Shown here one piece after another: positions 52,494 through 60,980 of a stretch of DNA of 64,000 nucleotides. Source of the DNA: VRUE01 sp963708115 (GTDB lineage: Bacteria > Actinomycetota > Thermoleophilia > Solirubrobacterales > 70-9); contig CAVPRX010000002.1 in NCBI GenBank assembly GCA_963708115.1, positions 62,001-126,000 on the forward strand, written 5' to 3'. The notes under the pieces are model-generated. The model did no database searches. It saw only the letters and a program-made list of their open reading frames with translations, and was not told the origin of the DNA. Made by a program: the position numbers and the translations under genes. Positions within the stretch are counted from its first letter, which is position 1, and the number at the start of each line of letters is the position of its first letter.

Positions 52494-53033
52494 TTAGGCA
52501 CTGGCGGGCGGCAGGTGTTGTCCCTCGACGAGGCATTCGTTGAGGCCGTACCGTCGCGCCGCCTGGTTGTAATTGTCGAACAGCGCTTCAAGTTGGGCGT
52601 TAGAGGTGATTCGTACTTGTCGCTGACCGCGCTCGACGGCCTCCTGCATCGGACCGATCACGTTTTCGACGTCTCGCTGCTCGCCTACTGGCGCCCCTAG
52701 TCTGAAGATATCGTCGAAGATGTGGAAGTCGACTCCGGCCATGTAGGAGAGCCGAACGGCGTTCGCGAAGCGTCTTTCCTTGCTCCACCGGGGGTTGAGC
52801 CATCCGCTGTACAAAACGAAGTTATGCAGGATGACTTGCCACTTGCGTCGACAGAGGTCGTTGACCTGGGCGATGAATGCTCCCTTCGGGAGCGAGCCAG
52901 TAGTCACCGTGGTGTCAGCTAGCACGGAGAATTCATGGTCTTGGCTGTCGGTGGCGCCGCTATCGCCCCCACAGCCAATGGTCATCGTGGCCGCCACCAC
53001 GAGGACGACCAGCGCCGCGATCAGCCGATCCAT
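52494..53033 (-). CDS. Small lipoprotein, family B
   Basis: 179 aa. Lipobox TMTIGCGGDSG. LPKGAFIAQVNDLCRRKWQV, FRLGAPVGEQRDVENVI and RRYGLNECLVEG follow the family pattern of the gene at 51958, to which it converges. Its start is one base after the methyltransferase stop, so the two are likely co-transcribed. Confidence 0.7.
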   Translation of the reverse strand: MDRLIAALVVLVVAATMTIGCGGDSGATDSQDHEFSVLADTTVTTGSLPKGAFIAQVNDLCRRKWQVILHNFVLYSGWLNPRWSKERRFANAVRLSYMAGVDFHIFDDIFRLGAPVGEQRDVENVIGPMQEAVERGQRQVRITSNAQLEALFDNYNQAARRYGLNECLVEGQHLPPASA

Positions 53034-53034
53034 C

Positions 53035-53799
53035 TCAGGCGCGGCCCTCGACGAAGATCTCGAACTGCGAGGGCTTCGGCTTGCGGGCTTTGCCGCTACC
53101 GGCGAAGGTGTTGGCCAGGCGCATACCGACCGACTCGTAGATCTCCGCGAGCTCTTCGGCGGTGTAGAGGCGCTGGCGGAAGGGGATCTCCTCGTAGCGC
53201 TCGAAGACCTCGCCGATGCGGATTGGCACGGTTGAGCCTTCTATGTAGCGGTCCTCGGCGTTCCAGTGGTGATCGCTCAGTTCGAGCGTCGACTCGCCGA
53301 CGATCCAGGATTTTTGCGGCAGATGCGCTTCGGCGTGGAGGACGTTCGGCAGCTGCATCAGGTGGCCGCCGCCAGCGCGCAGAACCTGCGCGATTACCTC
53401 GAAGGTGCGGCGATTCTCCGCGTCGGTCTCGAAGTAGCCGACGGCCCCGTCGTTGAGACTGAGCACGAGGTCGAACTCGTCGCGGAGGTCGAGCTCGCGC
53501 AGGTCGGCCTGCATGAAGGAGACCTCTAGGGACTGGGCCGCGGCCTCCCGCTCTGCCATCTCGAGCAGTTCGGCCGAGATGTCGACGCCGACCACCTCGA
53601 AGCCGCGCCGGCGCAGCTCCAGTGAGTGGCGGCCGATCCCGCAGGCGAGGTCGAGCACCCGCTCGCCGCCCTCGGGTCGCAGCATCATGATCGCGCGGTC
53701 GACTTCAGCCTCGGTCCTGTCCGCCCAGGGCATCGCCGCCGTGATCGGCGGAAAGCCCGAGCGATACCAGTCGGGCGGGACTTCGGCCACGCTTCCCAT
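53035..53799 (-). CDS. SAM-dependent methyltransferase
   Basis: 254 aa class I methyltransferase. Motif I VLDLACGIGRHSLELRRRGF, acidic motif II VVGVDISAELLEMAER, motif III FMQADLRELDLRDEFDLVLS. The N-terminus DWYRSGFPPITAAMPWADRT is shared with a group of methyltransferases of unknown substrate. Small molecule or lipid methylation is possible. The first gene of a two-gene unit with the family B lipoprotein. Confidence 0.85.
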   Translation of the reverse strand: MGSVAEVPPDWYRSGFPPITAAMPWADRTEAEVDRAIMMLRPEGGERVLDLACGIGRHSLELRRRGFEVVGVDISAELLEMAEREAAAQSLEVSFMQADLRELDLRDEFDLVLSLNDGAVGYFETDAENRRTFEVIAQVLRAGGGHLMQLPNVLHAEAHLPQKSWIVGESTLELSDHHWNAEDRYIEGSTVPIRIGEVFERYEEIPFRQRLYTAEELAEIYESVGMRLANTFAGSGKARKPKPSQFEIFVEGRA

Positions 53800-53885
53800 T
53801 ACTCAGAAAGTATATAGCAGCGAGAGGGTTATCTTCTGGTACCTCGTGGTGCTTTACCGCCGGACGCGGCATATAATTCGCAGCG

Positions 53886-54467
53886 ATGGAGGGCCAGGCA
53901 GGGCCAAAGACTGACGAAGCGGCGCGCAAACGCCGCATGCTGCGCTTCGGGGTCGTTGCCCTTGCGCTGATCGTCGGCGTGATCGCCTGGCTGGCGACTC
54001 GAGGCGACGATGGCGAATCCACGCCTGCGCCAGCTTCGACCGGGCTTGAAGCCAAGATCGTCAGCGGCGAAGAGCTCGAAGAACTCGCCGCCTCGGCCGG
54101 CCACGCCGTCTACTGGGCGGGTGAGATTCCCGGCAAGGAGATGGAGGCGAGCGAAACTGCCGAAGGAGACTTTCAAGTCCGTTACCTGGACGAAGGGACC
54201 GAAGCCGGCGGGGGTGGGGCGGGGGTACTCACGATCGGTAGCTATCCGCTCCCTGACCCGGTTGCCGCCGTGGAAGGCTTCGCCGGGCGCGAGGGGTCGG
54301 TCACGCGAAGCTCGGCCGACGGTCGCGAAGTCGTGACGAGCACCGAAAAGCCAACTAGCGTCTACTTCGCCAGCTCCGACGGCACTGTTCAGGTCGAGGT
54401 CTACGACCCGGACGCTCAGGAAGCCATGAGTCTCGCCCTCTCGGCCAAAGTGCGCCCAGTCGGTTGA
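53886..54467 (+). CDS. Membrane-anchored protein of unknown function
   Basis: 193 aa. A basic N-terminus (AARKRRMLRF) is followed by one membrane helix (GVVALALIVGVIAWLATRG) and an extracytoplasmic domain with HAVYWAGEIPGKEME, GVLTIGSYPLPDP and SVYFASSDGTVQVEVYDP. It lies just before the polytopic membrane protein gene, and may belong to that unit. The family is not recognised. Confidence 0.7.
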   Translation: MEGQAGPKTDEAARKRRMLRFGVVALALIVGVIAWLATRGDDGESTPAPASTGLEAKIVSGEELEELAASAGHAVYWAGEIPGKEMEASETAEGDFQVRYLDEGTEAGGGGAGVLTIGSYPLPDPVAAVEGFAGREGSVTRSSADGREVVTSTEKPTSVYFASSDGTVQVEVYDPDAQEAMSLALSAKVRPVG

Positions 54468-54489
54468 TCCCGGCTCTGGCGCGGCGCTT

Positions 54490-56799
54490 GTGAGCATCTT
54501 CGCGGCTTGGGCGGTCTTCCCGCTTGTACTGCTGGCGCTCTGCGCGGGGCTCGGGTTGCTGATCGACGTCGTCTGCGGCCGCCGCCTGCCGGGCGTGCTG
54601 GTCGCACCCGCCGGCCTTGCGGGAATGGTCGTCGTCGGCCAGTTCACCACCTGGAGCAGCTCGACTGCGGAGCTGACCGTCCCAGTCATCGTCGTCCTCG
54701 CGATCGTCGGCGGGGGCCTTTCTCTGCCCTGGCGCTTCGGCCGCCCGGCTCCGTGGCCGGTAGCCGTCGCCCTGGCCGTCTTCCTGTTCTTCGGGGCGCC
54801 GGTCCTGCTCTCTGGAGCCCCAACCTTCGCCGGCTTCATCAAGCTCGACGACACCGCCACCTGGTTTGCCCTCACCGACCGTCTAATGGAGCACGGGCGC
54901 AGCCTCTCCGGCCTCGAACCCTCCACCTACCGCGCCACGCTTGACTTCAACCTCGCCAGCGGCTACCCGATCGGCGTCTTCATTCCCTTCGGCACGGCCC
55001 AGAAGCTGGTCGGCGGAGACCTCGCCTGGGTCTTCCAGCCCTACGTCAGCTTCCTCGCCGCGATGCTCTCGCTGAGCCTCTGGCAGATCCTCGGCGGAGT
55101 GCTGCGCCGACCCGGCCTGCGCGCCCTCGCCGCTTTCATCGCCGCTCAGCCGGCCTTGCTCCTCGGGTACGCGCTCTGGGGCGGGGTGAAGGAGGTGGGG
55201 GCGGCGGCCTTCATTGCCCTTGCCGTGGCGCTGGCGCCGGCAGCGGTGCGCTCCGGCGCCTCTCGCCGTGACGCTGCTCTGCTCGCGTCGCCCGCCGCCG
55301 CTCTGGTCGGCGTGCTCAGCCTGGGCGGCTTGATCTGGCTGGCGCCGATGCTGGCCGTGCTGGCACTGCTCGCCTGGCGCCGCTTCGCCCCCCGGCCTGC
55401 TGCCTTCCAGGCCCTTGCTTTCGCTCTGCCGCTCGTCTTGCTCGTCATCCCGGTCGTCAGCGCCGGCCTGGTCCCGCCAACCTCTTCGCCACTCACCGAT
55501 CCCCACGCCGAAGGCAACCTGCGCGGTCCGCTGAATGCCCTGCAGGCGCTGGGCGTCTGGCCCTCGGGGGACTTTCGCTTCGATTCGAACGGGACCGTCG
55601 TCACCGTGGTGCTGATTACGCTGACGATCGTCGCGGCCCTGGTGGGTCTGTGGGCCGCCTGGTCCAAGCGGCGCCGCGACGCAACCCTGGCGCTCTACGC
55701 GACCAGCCTGCTCGCCGGCGCTGCGATCGTCGTCATCGGCTCGCCCTGGGCGGGCGGCAAGGCCCTCGCCACGGCCTCGCCGGTGGCGCTGGCCTTGGCG
55801 ATCTCCGGCGCCATCGTCGCTCTGCGCGCCGACCGCTTCGTCGGCGGCATCCTGATCGCGGTGGTCGCCGGCGGTGTGCTCTGGTCTGGCGTGCTCGCCT
55901 ATGGCGGGGTCAGCCTCGCCCCCTATGAGCAGCTCCACGAGCTACAGCAGATCGGCGACGAGTTCGCCGGTCAAGGCCCGGCGCTGATGACCGAGTACAA
56001 CCCCTACGGCGCCCGTCACTTCCTCCGCAACCTCGACGGCGAAGCCGCCTCGGAGCTGCGCGAACGCACGGTGCCGTTGCGGGGTGGGGGAGAAGTCGAA
56101 AAGGGCTACTCGGTGGACACCGACGAACTTGACCTGAACGGGCTGCTCGAATTCCGCACGCTGGTGCTGCGCCGCTCTCCCGTTCGCAGCCGCCCCCCCT
56201 CGCCTTATCGGCTCGTCTGGCAGGGCGAGACCTACGAGGTCTGGCAGCGACCCGAAACCCTCGCCGGGCCAGCACCGGAGCATCTGCCGCTCGGCAGCGA
56301 ATACGAACCCTCGGTGGTGCCCGATTGCGACGAAGTCCTCGCCATGGCCCAGCGCGCCGAATCGAGCGCCGCCGCGGGCGCCCACCTCCTCGCCGCCCGC
56401 CACGCCCCGGTTTACGACGCAACCGACGGGCACCTCGAAGTGCCGCGTGCGGGCGACTACGCCGCTTGGCTAAAGGGCTCGGTGCGCGGCGCCGACGAGC
56501 TCTGGGTCGATGGCCACAAGGTCGGCGAAGCGCGTCAGGAAATCAACAACGAAGGCGGCTACATACATATGGGGGAGACGGAGCTCGACGCCGGCGCCCA
56601 CAAGGCCGAACTGCGCTTTGGCGGCGCCGACCTGCACTCCGGCAGCGGCGGCTTCCCCCGGCCCGAAGTCGGCCCACTGCTCTTCGCCCCGGCGGGGGAG
56701 GAGGAAGGCACGATCGTTTCCGTGCCCGCCGGCGAAGCGGAGCGCCTCTGCGGCGAGCCCTGGGATTGGATCGAGGCGGTCGGCGCCCCTGGTGGTTAG
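54490..56799 (+). CDS. Polytopic membrane protein, possible GT-C-type glycosyltransferase
   Basis: 769 aa from GTG 54490. About twelve membrane helices occupy the first 480 residues, and the rest is extracytoplasmic with a beta-sandwich-like end (ELWVDGHKVGEARQEI, AGAHKAELRFGG). After the second or third helix lies FIKLDDTATWFALTDRLMEH, an acidic pair in the first outer loop as in GT-C lipid-linked glycosyltransferases. GT-C is inferred from topology only. It is followed by a decayed relative. Probable role in surface glycan assembly. Confidence 0.65.
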   Translation: MSIFAAWAVFPLVLLALCAGLGLLIDVVCGRRLPGVLVAPAGLAGMVVVGQFTTWSSSTAELTVPVIVVLAIVGGGLSLPWRFGRPAPWPVAVALAVFLFFGAPVLLSGAPTFAGFIKLDDTATWFALTDRLMEHGRSLSGLEPSTYRATLDFNLASGYPIGVFIPFGTAQKLVGGDLAWVFQPYVSFLAAMLSLSLWQILGGVLRRPGLRALAAFIAAQPALLLGYALWGGVKEVGAAAFIALAVALAPAAVRSGASRRDAALLASPAAALVGVLSLGGLIWLAPMLAVLALLAWRRFAPRPAAFQALAFALPLVLLVIPVVSAGLVPPTSSPLTDPHAEGNLRGPLNALQALGVWPSGDFRFDSNGTVVTVVLITLTIVAALVGLWAAWSKRRRDATLALYATSLLAGAAIVVIGSPWAGGKALATASPVALALAISGAIVALRADRFVGGILIAVVAGGVLWSGVLAYGGVSLAPYEQLHELQQIGDEFAGQGPALMTEYNPYGARHFLRNLDGEAASELRERTVPLRGGGEVEKGYSVDTDELDLNGLLEFRTLVLRRSPVRSRPPSPYRLVWQGETYEVWQRPETLAGPAPEHLPLGSEYEPSVVPDCDEVLAMAQRAESSAAAGAHLLAARHAPVYDATDGHLEVPRAGDYAAWLKGSVRGADELWVDGHKVGEARQEINNEGGYIHMGETELDAGAHKAELRFGGADLHSGSGGFPRPEVGPLLFAPAGEEEGTIVSVPAGEAERLCGEPWDWIEAVGAPGG

Positions 56800-57541
56800 C
56801 GCCAGCTCCTACATTCTCAGCGCAACTCTGCTGGTGTCCTCGGCTGGCGGTCGGGTTCGCCGCTTTTCGCCTCCGCAGGCACCTCCTACCCGGCTGGGGA
56901 CGGGGCTCCGGCGCGCCTGGTGGAGCTGATCCTCGGCGTGGCCCCCGGTCTGGCTCTGCGAGCTGCTCGGCCTCTTCGGCCTCCTCTTTGCCTCGACCCT
57001 TTTCGCCGAGTCGCCGCTCCTGGCGGCCGCCGTCGTCGCCTGGCCGATCGGCGCCCGGCCGCGCGGCGAGGACAGTGCCGAGGCACCTCCTCCGCCAGCC
57101 GCTCCTCGAGGGATGACCATCGTCGCGGGCGCCGCCGCCTTCGTCGTCCTCGTCCACCCTTCAACCCGATCCCCGACCGCCGGGGCTTTCGGGCCGCTGT
57201 CGACGACGCCGGCCTCGACTACCTCGTCACCTCACCCTTCCTCAACCTCATCGACGCGAACGAACCGGTCGCTTTACCCGAGTCAGCCCTGCCTGCGCGG
57301 ATCACCGAGCGTGGAACCGATCGACAGCAGCGGGTCGGTCGCCGTCTGGCGCGTTCGCGGCAGCCTCGGTCCGGCGGGCTGCGGTCCCGAAAACACGCCG
57401 CTGCGCTTCATTCCCACCAGCCCGGATCATAGGCCGGCATCGCGCCGGCCGGACCTCCGATTTCAAGAACCGCGCCGGCGGCTCTCGCCTTCGGTGTCGG
57501 CCACCTGTGGGGCGCAGCGTGTGTCTGCCGTTGAGCATTGA
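56792..57541 (+). pseudogene. Decayed membrane-protein gene
   Basis: Starts at GTG 56792 (SASSYILSATLLV), overlapping the previous stop by eight bases. The protein is spread over several frames: LGWRSGSPLFASAGTSYPAG, VWLCELLGLFGLLFASTLFA, MTIVAGAAAFVVLVHP, GFRAAVDDAGLDYLVTSPFL and SGSVAVWRVRGSLGPAGCGP. At least four frame changes in 700 bases are too many for simple error. It is probably a former second membrane protein of the same pathway as the gene at 54490. Confidence 0.6.
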
Positions 57542-57558
57542 GCACCCTCAACCAAAAA

Positions 57559-57586
57559 GCCGGGCCGGGATCTCTCCCGGCCCGGC
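57559..57586 (-). terminator. Terminator of exported gene at 57650 (minus strand)
   Basis: A perfect 12-bp stem (GCCGGGCCGGGA with 57575-57586, loop of four) is followed, reading on the minus strand, by TTTTTGG. It is a classical intrinsic terminator 64 bases past the stop of the minus-strand gene. Confidence 0.9.
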
Positions 57587-57649
57587 GTCTCAGCCCGCGC
57601 TTGACCAATAAAACACACCGACGCGGCGGCTGGATACCGACTCTTTGAA

Positions 57650-58432
57650 CTATTCGCTTACTGTCAGGTTGATCTGACCGGTATCTGTGTATTCGTAAAT
57701 TGTCGGTTCAGATGAGATCAAGTGGACCCCTTGGTCTTTAAAGGCCCTTAGTGTGGTTGTTCCGGTGTAGGTAGCAGTCTGTTCTTTGGCCCCGCAAAGC
57801 AGGCTGCCGGTCCTGTCCACGGCGATGCCTTCTACTTTCGATGTAACATCGACATCGTCGGGAGTTCCTGTTGTGTTCGTAAAGGTATTATTGCCTTTGT
57901 TGACGAACGGTGTAACTGTCAATGAGCAGAGCGCTTTTTTGTTAGTATGGTCCAGTTCGTTCATGTAGAGTTCCACATGAGGTGTTTCGGTTGCTTTTTC
58001 ACATACTAGGTCGACGAGCCCTTTTTCAAACGTGTCTACAGGCGTAGCGGCTTTTTTGCCGCCATGGAATATGTAGTCACAATGTGTCATATTAACTGTC
58101 GCCGGGAGTTTGCTTTCCCCGACTTTTCCGAAACATTTTTCGTACGTCGGCCTGATTGTGACTGTCTGTGTTTCAAGCGTCGTTGCGCCGGCTTTGATTG
58201 TGCCAGCAAACTTCGCGACTTCACATTCGATCGACGCGCCACCGCTCGTGAGAAATCTGTGGTTTTCGTGTCCCGCGCCTTTAATCTGTTCCCCTGTCAG
58301 TATCGCTGGGAGTTCCCCCGGTGTCAGACGCAGGCTGTCTTCTCCTACAGCCAGCGCCGACGATGCCAGAACGGCGCTCATCGCGAAGGCCGCGATCAGA
58401 GCCAGCCCGAGGGCCTTGAGGTTGCGAATCAT
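57650..58432 (-). CDS. Exported protein related to the tandem copies
   Basis: 260 aa from ATG 58432 after AAAGGA. The signal peptide MIRNLKALGLALIAAFAMSA is nearly identical to that of the genes at 41432 and 42662. The mature part is different in detail but again beta-rich with paired cysteines (IECEVAKF, YEKCFGKV, MTHCDYIF, DLVCEKAT, ALCSLTVT, SLLCGAKE). It ends in strands (TDTGQINLTVSE). AT-richer codon use as in the tandem pair. Probably the same secreted family; role unknown. Confidence 0.8.
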   Translation of the reverse strand: MIRNLKALGLALIAAFAMSAVLASSALAVGEDSLRLTPGELPAILTGEQIKGAGHENHRFLTSGGASIECEVAKFAGTIKAGATTLETQTVTIRPTYEKCFGKVGESKLPATVNMTHCDYIFHGGKKAATPVDTFEKGLVDLVCEKATETPHVELYMNELDHTNKKALCSLTVTPFVNKGNNTFTNTTGTPDDVDVTSKVEGIAVDRTGSLLCGAKEQTATYTGTTTLRAFKDQGVHLISSEPTIYEYTDTGQINLTVSE

Positions 58433-58502
58433 GCTTGATCCTTTCGATCGATTGTCTCGACGCATCGCACTCAGGCGCGATGCGTGTTCCTTGAGACATG
58501 GA

Positions 58503-58531
58503 TCTGTAGCGGCAGCTGCCGCATTGGTCAA
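58503..58531 (-). promoter_or_regulatory. Promoter of exported gene with palindrome in the spacer
   Basis: On the minus strand TTGACC, 17-base spacer, TACAGA. The spacer contains a perfect 14-base palindrome (GCGGCAGCTGCCGC, 58509-58522), a plausible repressor site. A second hairpin (ACGCATCGC/GCGATGCGT) lies in the leader between here and the start codon. Confidence 0.5.
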
Positions 58532-58687
58532 GAAAGATCGTGTGTTTGCGACTTATACATCGGCCCTGCTGAGCATTTACCCCGCAAATCGCGTGTGAGC
58601 ACTTGGCGCGTGCGCCGATCTGCACACCGCGCGGATTAGTGCGCCCTGCTGCTTCACTGGGAGAATCACATTCGATTAGGGAGGAGA

Positions 58688-59227
58688 CTAAAGGCAGGAT
58701 TCGAGGCCATATGCATGGCCAAGCTTCCCCGCCCGCCGGAATGCCGCGTCGAGCTCGGTCGGCAACGTTACTTGCTGCTGCTGGGCGAGCGAGTCGACCG
58801 CTTGCTGCATAGCGTTGAGGAACGCTTCGATCTGTTGATCGTCGTCCGGCGGCACGCTCAATTCGCCGATCTGATCTATTTGGGTCTGAAACATAGGCAG
58901 TATGGCCTTGCGCACCGCGTCTGCTGCCACTTCTGCTTCGGTCTTTCCGGAGGAGGCATGTTGTTCCAAGTACTCGCCAAGCGGAGTCAAGAAGTCTTTG
59001 CTGTTTCGTGCGCAGATTTCGTTTGCGCGCCTGATGAACTCGCTTTTGGCCGAAGACGAGGCCCGGGTCGTGCTTGAGCCAGTGCGTGCGCTGTCCGTAG
59101 TGGACGCCGTGTCCGCAGTCGATTCTTTGTCAGCGGCAGCACCGTTGTCGCTACCGCCGCAACCAGCGACCATCCAGGCGACCAACAACAGTACAACGAA
59201 TAATTTGAATGATTTTATTTGAGTCAT
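58688..59227 (-). CDS. Small lipoprotein, family B
   Basis: 179 aa. Lipobox MVAGCGGSDN, then a Ser/Thr/Ala/Asp linker. SEFIRRANEICARNSKDFLT, SVPPDDDQQIEAFLNAMQQA and HAYGLESCL follow family B. It is about 6 kb from the two other members, in a surface-protein neighbourhood. It starts 44 bases after the terminator of the collagen-like gene. Confidence 0.72.
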   Translation of the reverse strand: MTQIKSFKLFVVLLLVAWMVAGCGGSDNGAAADKESTADTASTTDSARTGSSTTRASSSAKSEFIRRANEICARNSKDFLTPLGEYLEQHASSGKTEAEVAADAVRKAILPMFQTQIDQIGELSVPPDDDQQIEAFLNAMQQAVDSLAQQQQVTLPTELDAAFRRAGKLGHAYGLESCL

Positions 59228-59270
59228 TCAGTAATTTTATCTCATGGTGATTCTCTTTGTATAGACAAAA

Positions 59271-59301
59271 ATGCCCGGGCAGCGAGGCGCTGCCCGGGCA
59301 T
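59271..59301 (-). terminator. Terminator of collagen-like gene (minus strand)
   Basis: Perfect 14-bp stem (ATGCCCGGGCAGCG with 59288-59301, loop AGG). On the minus strand it is followed by a TTTT tract overlapping the stem base. It lies 36 bases past the stop of the gene at 59337. Confidence 0.88.
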
Positions 59302-59336
59302 AGTCCATCTGAGCTTTTCTGGCTGTTGAAGCAGTC

Positions 59337-60449
59337 TCAGGGACTCAAAGCCCAAGAGCCGTTGGCGTAGCCTCCAAGTGAGGTGAGAGGGAAGCCAATC
59401 CCGGATTCTTTGAGCGTGAAGGGAACGATGGCTCCGTTCTGGGGGGAAGGGCTGATCCACGCTTCCGATGGTTCTTCTTCGAAGAGCGTTTCGAGGTCGG
59501 CAACTTGAATTTCTTCTTCGGTTGCGGTGTAAAAGCAAAGATTGCCTGGGTTTGCCAGCGGATCGGAGGCCGTTCCTAGACCGCAGTGCGCTTCGAGTTC
59601 GCCCGCGGATTCAATCGGCGTGGGTGCCCCGGTTGCGGTATCGAAGGCAAAGCCGAATAGGCCAGAGAGAAAGATGTTGGGCCCAGTGACATAAATCAAT
59701 TCTGGGGCGGGTTCAACTTTCTGTAGGAATGCGACCGGAACTTGAAGGGGGATTTCCCCTTCCGTCGCTCCAAGTTCGCCGTCTACCGACCATACCCCAG
59801 TCAATGGGGGCACGAAACCACCTTGACCGGTCGCACCGGTCGCACCTTTGGCTCCCGTCGCGCCTCCGGTCGGGCCTTTGGCGCCGGTCGGCCCTTTGGC
59901 GCCGGTCGGCCCGGCGGGCCCCGTTACGCCGGTCGCGCCGGTCGCGCCGGTCGCGCCAGTCGCGCCGGTCGCGCCGGTCGTACCGCCTGAGGGACCCGTC
60001 GCGCCCGTCGCGCCTTTTGCCCCGTTGGTTCCGTTGGTTCCGTTGGTTCCGGCCGCGCCCGTCGCGCCTTTTGCCCCGTTGGTTCCGTTGGTTCCGTTGG
60101 TTCCGTTGGTTCCGTTGGTTCCGGCCGCGCCCGTCGCGCCTTTTGCCCCGTTGGTTCCGTTGTTTCCGGCCGCGCCGGTGTCGCCCTTGGGGCCCTGCGG
60201 GCCTACCGGTCCTTGGGGGCCAGAGCCGGCGAGTTTTTTGGCGATCGCTTCGACTTCCTTCTTCTGCTTGGAAGTCAAACCCGACTGCTTTTTTTTGTGC
60301 TTTTTCTGGGCAGTGGAGCTGGCCGGGAAGGAGGCTGCATCCGCGGCGAATGCACTGGCGGAGAACACGAGTGCCGCAGCCATTGCCAGCAGGACGGCCA
60401 CGAAAGATATGCGCAGCGCTTGAGAACGCGTGCGTAGGACTGCAGACAT
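59337..60449 (-). CDS. Collagen-like exported protein with low-complexity repeats
   Basis: 370 aa. ATG 60449 after GGGGAGG. Signal FVAVLLAMAAALVFSASAFA, a Lys-rich helical segment (KKHKKKQSGLTSKQKKEVEA), then Gly-X-Y repeats over residues about 75-210 dominated by GTN, GAT and GAK triplets. A C-terminal globular domain (VPPLTGVWSVDGELGATEGE to GSWALSP) follows. The Thr/Asn-rich triplets lack the Pro-rich type of the protein at 50446, so stability may come from glycosylation or charge. Repeat number is likely to vary. Confidence 0.85.
   Translation of the reverse strand: MSAVLRTRSQALRISFVAVLLAMAAALVFSASAFAADAASFPASSTAQKKHKKKQSGLTSKQKKEVEAIAKKLAGSGPQGPVGPQGPKGDTGAAGNNGTNGAKGATGAAGTNGTNGTNGTNGTNGAKGATGAAGTNGTNGTNGAKGATGATGPSGGTTGATGATGATGATGATGVTGPAGPTGAKGPTGAKGPTGGATGAKGATGATGQGGFVPPLTGVWSVDGELGATEGEIPLQVPVAFLQKVEPAPELIYVTGPNIFLSGLFGFAFDTATGAPTPIESAGELEAHCGLGTASDPLANPGNLCFYTATEEEIQVADLETLFEEEPSEAWISPSPQNGAIVPFTLKESGIGFPLTSLGGYANGSWALSP
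59820..60227 (-). repeat. Tandem 9-bp-based repeats encoding Gly-X-Y
   Basis: The coding stretch is built of near-identical 9-base units (minus-strand GGAACCAAC and GGCGCGACC types), in blocks of up to about five in a row separated by a longer GAKGATGAAG unit. Such arrays expand and contract by slippage. Confidence 0.85.
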
Positions 60450-60503
60450 TAAATGCCTCCCCTTTTTTGAATATCGGCCTCAGCCCGGACTCCCGAACTA
60501 CGA

Positions 60504-60529
60504 AATTACCTTAACGGAACGAGGTAATT
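60504..60529. promoter_or_regulatory. Palindrome upstream of collagen-like gene
   Basis: AATTACC-N12-GGTAATT, 55-80 bases before the collagen-like start codon, overlapping a weak promoter-like sequence on the minus strand (TTGCAT, 17 bases, TAAGGT). Possible operator. Confidence 0.4.
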
Positions 60530-60562
60530 CATGCAAGGTACGCATCAAGTATCCTCACCCGC

Positions 60563-60980
60563 ATGGAGGCAGAGGGGCACCGGCGACTTGCGGACGCGAT
60601 TCGTCGCACGATCGTCGAGCAGTCCACCGGGAGGGGGTCTACCGTGATCGTGAGCGACGCCGAGCTCAACGAGGGCTCGACCTGGGGGGCGGCGATGTTC
60701 GCCGCCCAGCACCGGCTCGAGAACCTCGTCCTGCTCCTCGACCTCGGCGACGTGGAGGGCAAGCTCTCGGCTTTCGGTTGGTCGGTCGAAACGCCTCCCG
60801 GCCACGACCAGGAGGCGCTGGAGTAGGCGGGCGACGGAAAGCCGCGGGCGATAGTCGCCCAGACCACCTTCGGCTACGGAGTGTCGTTTATGGAGTCGAG
60901 GATCGAATGGCACTAGCCTGCGGCTCGATGATGAGGCCTGCGCCACGGCGCTCGCCGAGCTGGACAGGCCGACCGCGTGA
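60563..60980 (+). pseudogene. Decayed transketolase N-terminal subunit
   Basis: SDAELNEGSTWGAAMFAAQH matches the thiamine-diphosphate-binding segment of transketolases. It is followed by AFGWSVETPPGHDQEAL, then an in-frame TAG at 60824, AGDGKPRAIVAQTTFGYGVS, a second TAG at 60914, and after a frame change LRLDDEACATALAELDRPTA. Most of the normal first 140 residues are missing. The last stop overlaps the GTG of the C-terminal subunit gene, preserving the original coupled arrangement. Confidence 0.75.

Noticed and set aside
59820..60227. Short tandem repeats resembling a CRISPR or satellite array
   Set aside because: Units are 9-18 bp, in frame, and encode Gly-X-Y in a clear exported protein; there are no spacers.
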